Source of the DNA: Planctomycetaceae bacterium
GTDB lineage: Bacteria; Planctomycetota; UBA1135; GCA-002686595
DNA: 15,305 nucleotides
Direction: 5' to 3'
NCBI GenBank assembly: GCA_013360535.1
Contig: JABWBL010000022.1
Coordinates: 1-15,305 of the forward strand
The notes beneath the pieces are model-generated. The model saw nothing but the letters and a program-made list of their open reading frames with translations, was not told the origin of the DNA and made no database searches. This document shows, in pieces, positions 14,092 through 15,305 of the stretch. Position 1 is the stretch's first letter. Every line of letters begins with the position of its first letter. The translations under genes and the position numbers were made by a program.

Positions 14092-14913
14092 TCAGTCGCG
14101 CAGTTCCTTGAGCAGCGCGCGCACGGAGCTCTCGAGCGCGTGGTCGCGCGGGTGTTGCGGCGCTGCGGCGAGCGCGGCCTCGAGCTCGGCGCGCGCTTCG
14201 GCCTTGCGCTCGGCCGCGACGAGCACCTTGGCGAGGATCAGGCGGTTTTCCCGCGAAGGAACGGCCTTCACGGCGCTGCGCGCGCTCGCTTCGGCCTTCG
14301 CGAGGCTCGACTCCGGCAAGCCCGAGGCCATCAGCGACGCGATCCACGGCAGCGTCTCGAGGCGCAGGTTGACGAGCGCGACGGTCGCGAGCGCCGTGGC
14401 GTTGTCGGGTTCCACGGTCAGTGCACGATCCGCGCACTCCAGTGTCTCGCGCGCGTGGGCGGCGCGCTCGCCCATCGGCTGCAGGTGCGTCGTCGTGCCG
14501 AGCGTCCACGCGAGCTGGGCATCGACGGAAGGAGCCAGATGAGCCGAGAGTACGGCGCGGCGTGCGAACCAGAGCGCGCTCGATGCGGCGAGGTTGCGCG
14601 ACTCCTTGTCGTCCTCGGGGAGCAGGAAGACCTGATCGGATTCCGCGATCGACGCCGCGAGCAGCGCCTCGAAGTCGACCGGGTGTTCCGCAGCGAGCGC
14701 GAGCGCAAGTTGGCGCGCCCGCGCCAGCTCGTCGGCTGCACGCAGCGTCCGCACCTCGTCGAGCTCGGTCTTGCGCGCGCCCCGGCTTGCCTCGGGCCGC
14801 GCGACGCTCTCGCGCTCCTGCCACTCGAGCACGTCCTCATGCAGCACGCGCGGACCAGCGCAGGCGGAAACGAGCAGGGCGAGCGAGAGGGCGATGAGGC
14901 GCAGCGTGGGCAT
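14092..14913 (-). CDS. TPR-containing lipoprotein
   Basis: This 273-residue protein starts MPTLRLIALSLALLVSAC, a classic lipoprotein signal with lipobox V-S-A-C (Cys18). A longer frame starting at 14958 would overlap the preceding sigma gene and bury the signal peptide, so the ATG at 14913 was chosen. The mature part is almost all helical, with Ala/Leu-rich paired helices typical of TPRs. Units are visible near 57-90, 110-140, 148-185 (ARETLECADRALTVEPDNAT) and 203-253 (ARSAVKAVPSRENRLILAKV, then KAEARAELEAALAAAPQHP). It begins 11 bp after the stop of the sigma gene, so the two are probably one transcript. TPR lipoproteins often scaffold envelope complexes. A similarity to TRAP-associated TatT proteins is conceivable but weak. 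Specific function is not recognised; linkage to the sigma factor suggests an envelope sensing or response role. Confidence 0.85.
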   Translation of the reverse strand: MPTLRLIALSLALLVSACAGPRVLHEDVLEWQERESVARPEASRGARKTELDEVRTLRAADELARARQLALALAAEHPVDFEALLAASIAESDQVFLLPEDDKESRNLAASSALWFARRAVLSAHLAPSVDAQLAWTLGTTTHLQPMGERAAHARETLECADRALTVEPDNATALATVALVNLRLETLPWIASLMASGLPESSLAKAEASARSAVKAVPSRENRLILAKVLVAAERKAEARAELEAALAAAPQHPRDHALESSVRALLKELRD

Positions 14914-14924
14914 GAAACTCGAAT

Positions 14925-15305
14925 TCACTTGGTCGGTCCCAGCTCGCGCGCGAGCCACAGCCGCGCGACCTTCCAGGACCGGGTGAGCGTGGCGGTGGAG
15001 ATGCCGAGCACGCGCGCGGTCTCCTCGGTCGAGAGCCCGCCGAAGAAGCGCAGCTCGACGATGCGCGCCTGCCGCTCGTCCAGGCCCGCGAGCACCTGTA
15101 GCGCGTCCTCCAGCGCGACGAAGTCGATCTGCTCCTCCGGCGCGAGGTGCGCCGCCACGCTGAGCGAGACGCGCTGCCAGTCGCCGCCGCGCTTCGCCGC
15201 CTCTCCCCGCCGGTGGTGATCGACGAGGATCTGGCGCATCACGTTCGCGGCGAGCGCGAGGAAGTGGCTCTTCCCCATGTCGCGCAGCGCGGTGATGCGG
15301 CCTGC
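14925..15305 (-). CDS. ECF-like sigma factor, Sigma70_ECF (TIGR02999-like), N-terminus outside the window
   Basis: The frame is open to the right edge, so about the first third is missing. The 126 visible residues run from AGRITALRD through MGKSHFLALAANVMRQILVD, matching the '(G)HFfa.AA.aMRrILvd.aR' part of region 2 in the planctomycete ECF-like family. A region 4 helix-turn-helix then follows: LDERQARIVELRFFGGLSTE, then ETARVLGISTATLTRSWKVA, and a WLARELG end. This family is abundant in Planctomycetota and often adjacent to TPR kinases; here it precedes a TPR lipoprotein. It belongs to a different lineage from the sigma module in the fusion gene. An internal ATG at 15278 is not the true start because conserved sequence continues upstream. 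Expected role: directs RNA polymerase to a stress or envelope regulon; the signal is unknown. Confidence 0.88.
   Translation of the reverse strand, partial: AGRITALRDMGKSHFLALAANVMRQILVDHHRRGEAAKRGGDWQRVSLSVAAHLAPEEQIDFVALEDALQVLAGLDERQARIVELRFFGGLSTEETARVLGISTATLTRSWKVARLWLARELGPTK

Overview
The window is GC-rich and gene-dense. It carries hallmarks of Planctomycetota: the tail of a TPR protein resembling the C-termini of planctomycete Ser/Thr kinases, an ECF sigma factor of the Rhodopirellula-type (Sigma70_ECF/TIGR02999-like) family, a second ECF sigma factor fused to a long C-terminal extension, several carboxypeptidase-regulatory-like (CnaB-type) surface proteins, and a secreted beta-helix protein ending in a four-cysteine domain. 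The phylum is inferred from these traits. I saw no rRNA or tRNA gene, insertion sequence, prophage gene or CRISPR array.

Left part, mostly + strand: the end of a TPR protein (3-161), a secreted 836-residue protein with three beta-helix repeats of about 190 residues (440-2950), and a membrane-anchored 626-residue CnaB-like protein (3196-5076) that starts at GTG behind a near-perfect Shine-Dalgarno sequence. Middle part, - strand, read from 13169 down to 5080: five closely spaced genes that could form one operon. They encode a small three-helix membrane protein, a 1151-residue sigma factor-transmembrane-CnaB fusion, an agmatinase-family ureohydrolase, and two paralogous CnaB-like proteins whose anchors align but differ by Cys versus Lys at residue 24. 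The last of these converges with the 626-residue gene, leaving 3 bp between stop codons.

Right part: a divergent zinc-ribbon membrane protein of the DUF3667 type (13249-14085), then on the - strand a TPR lipoprotein (14092-14913) directly downstream of a second ECF sigma factor that runs off the window (14925-15305).

The most interesting element is the fusion gene at 9312-12767. One polypeptide holds a complete ECF sigma module (regions 2 and 4), a single membrane span, and about 920 residues of apparently extracytoplasmic beta-sandwich repeats. It sits next to three separate envelope proteins with similar domains. This suggests a trans-envelope transcription switch without a separate anti-sigma factor, but that role is inference from architecture.
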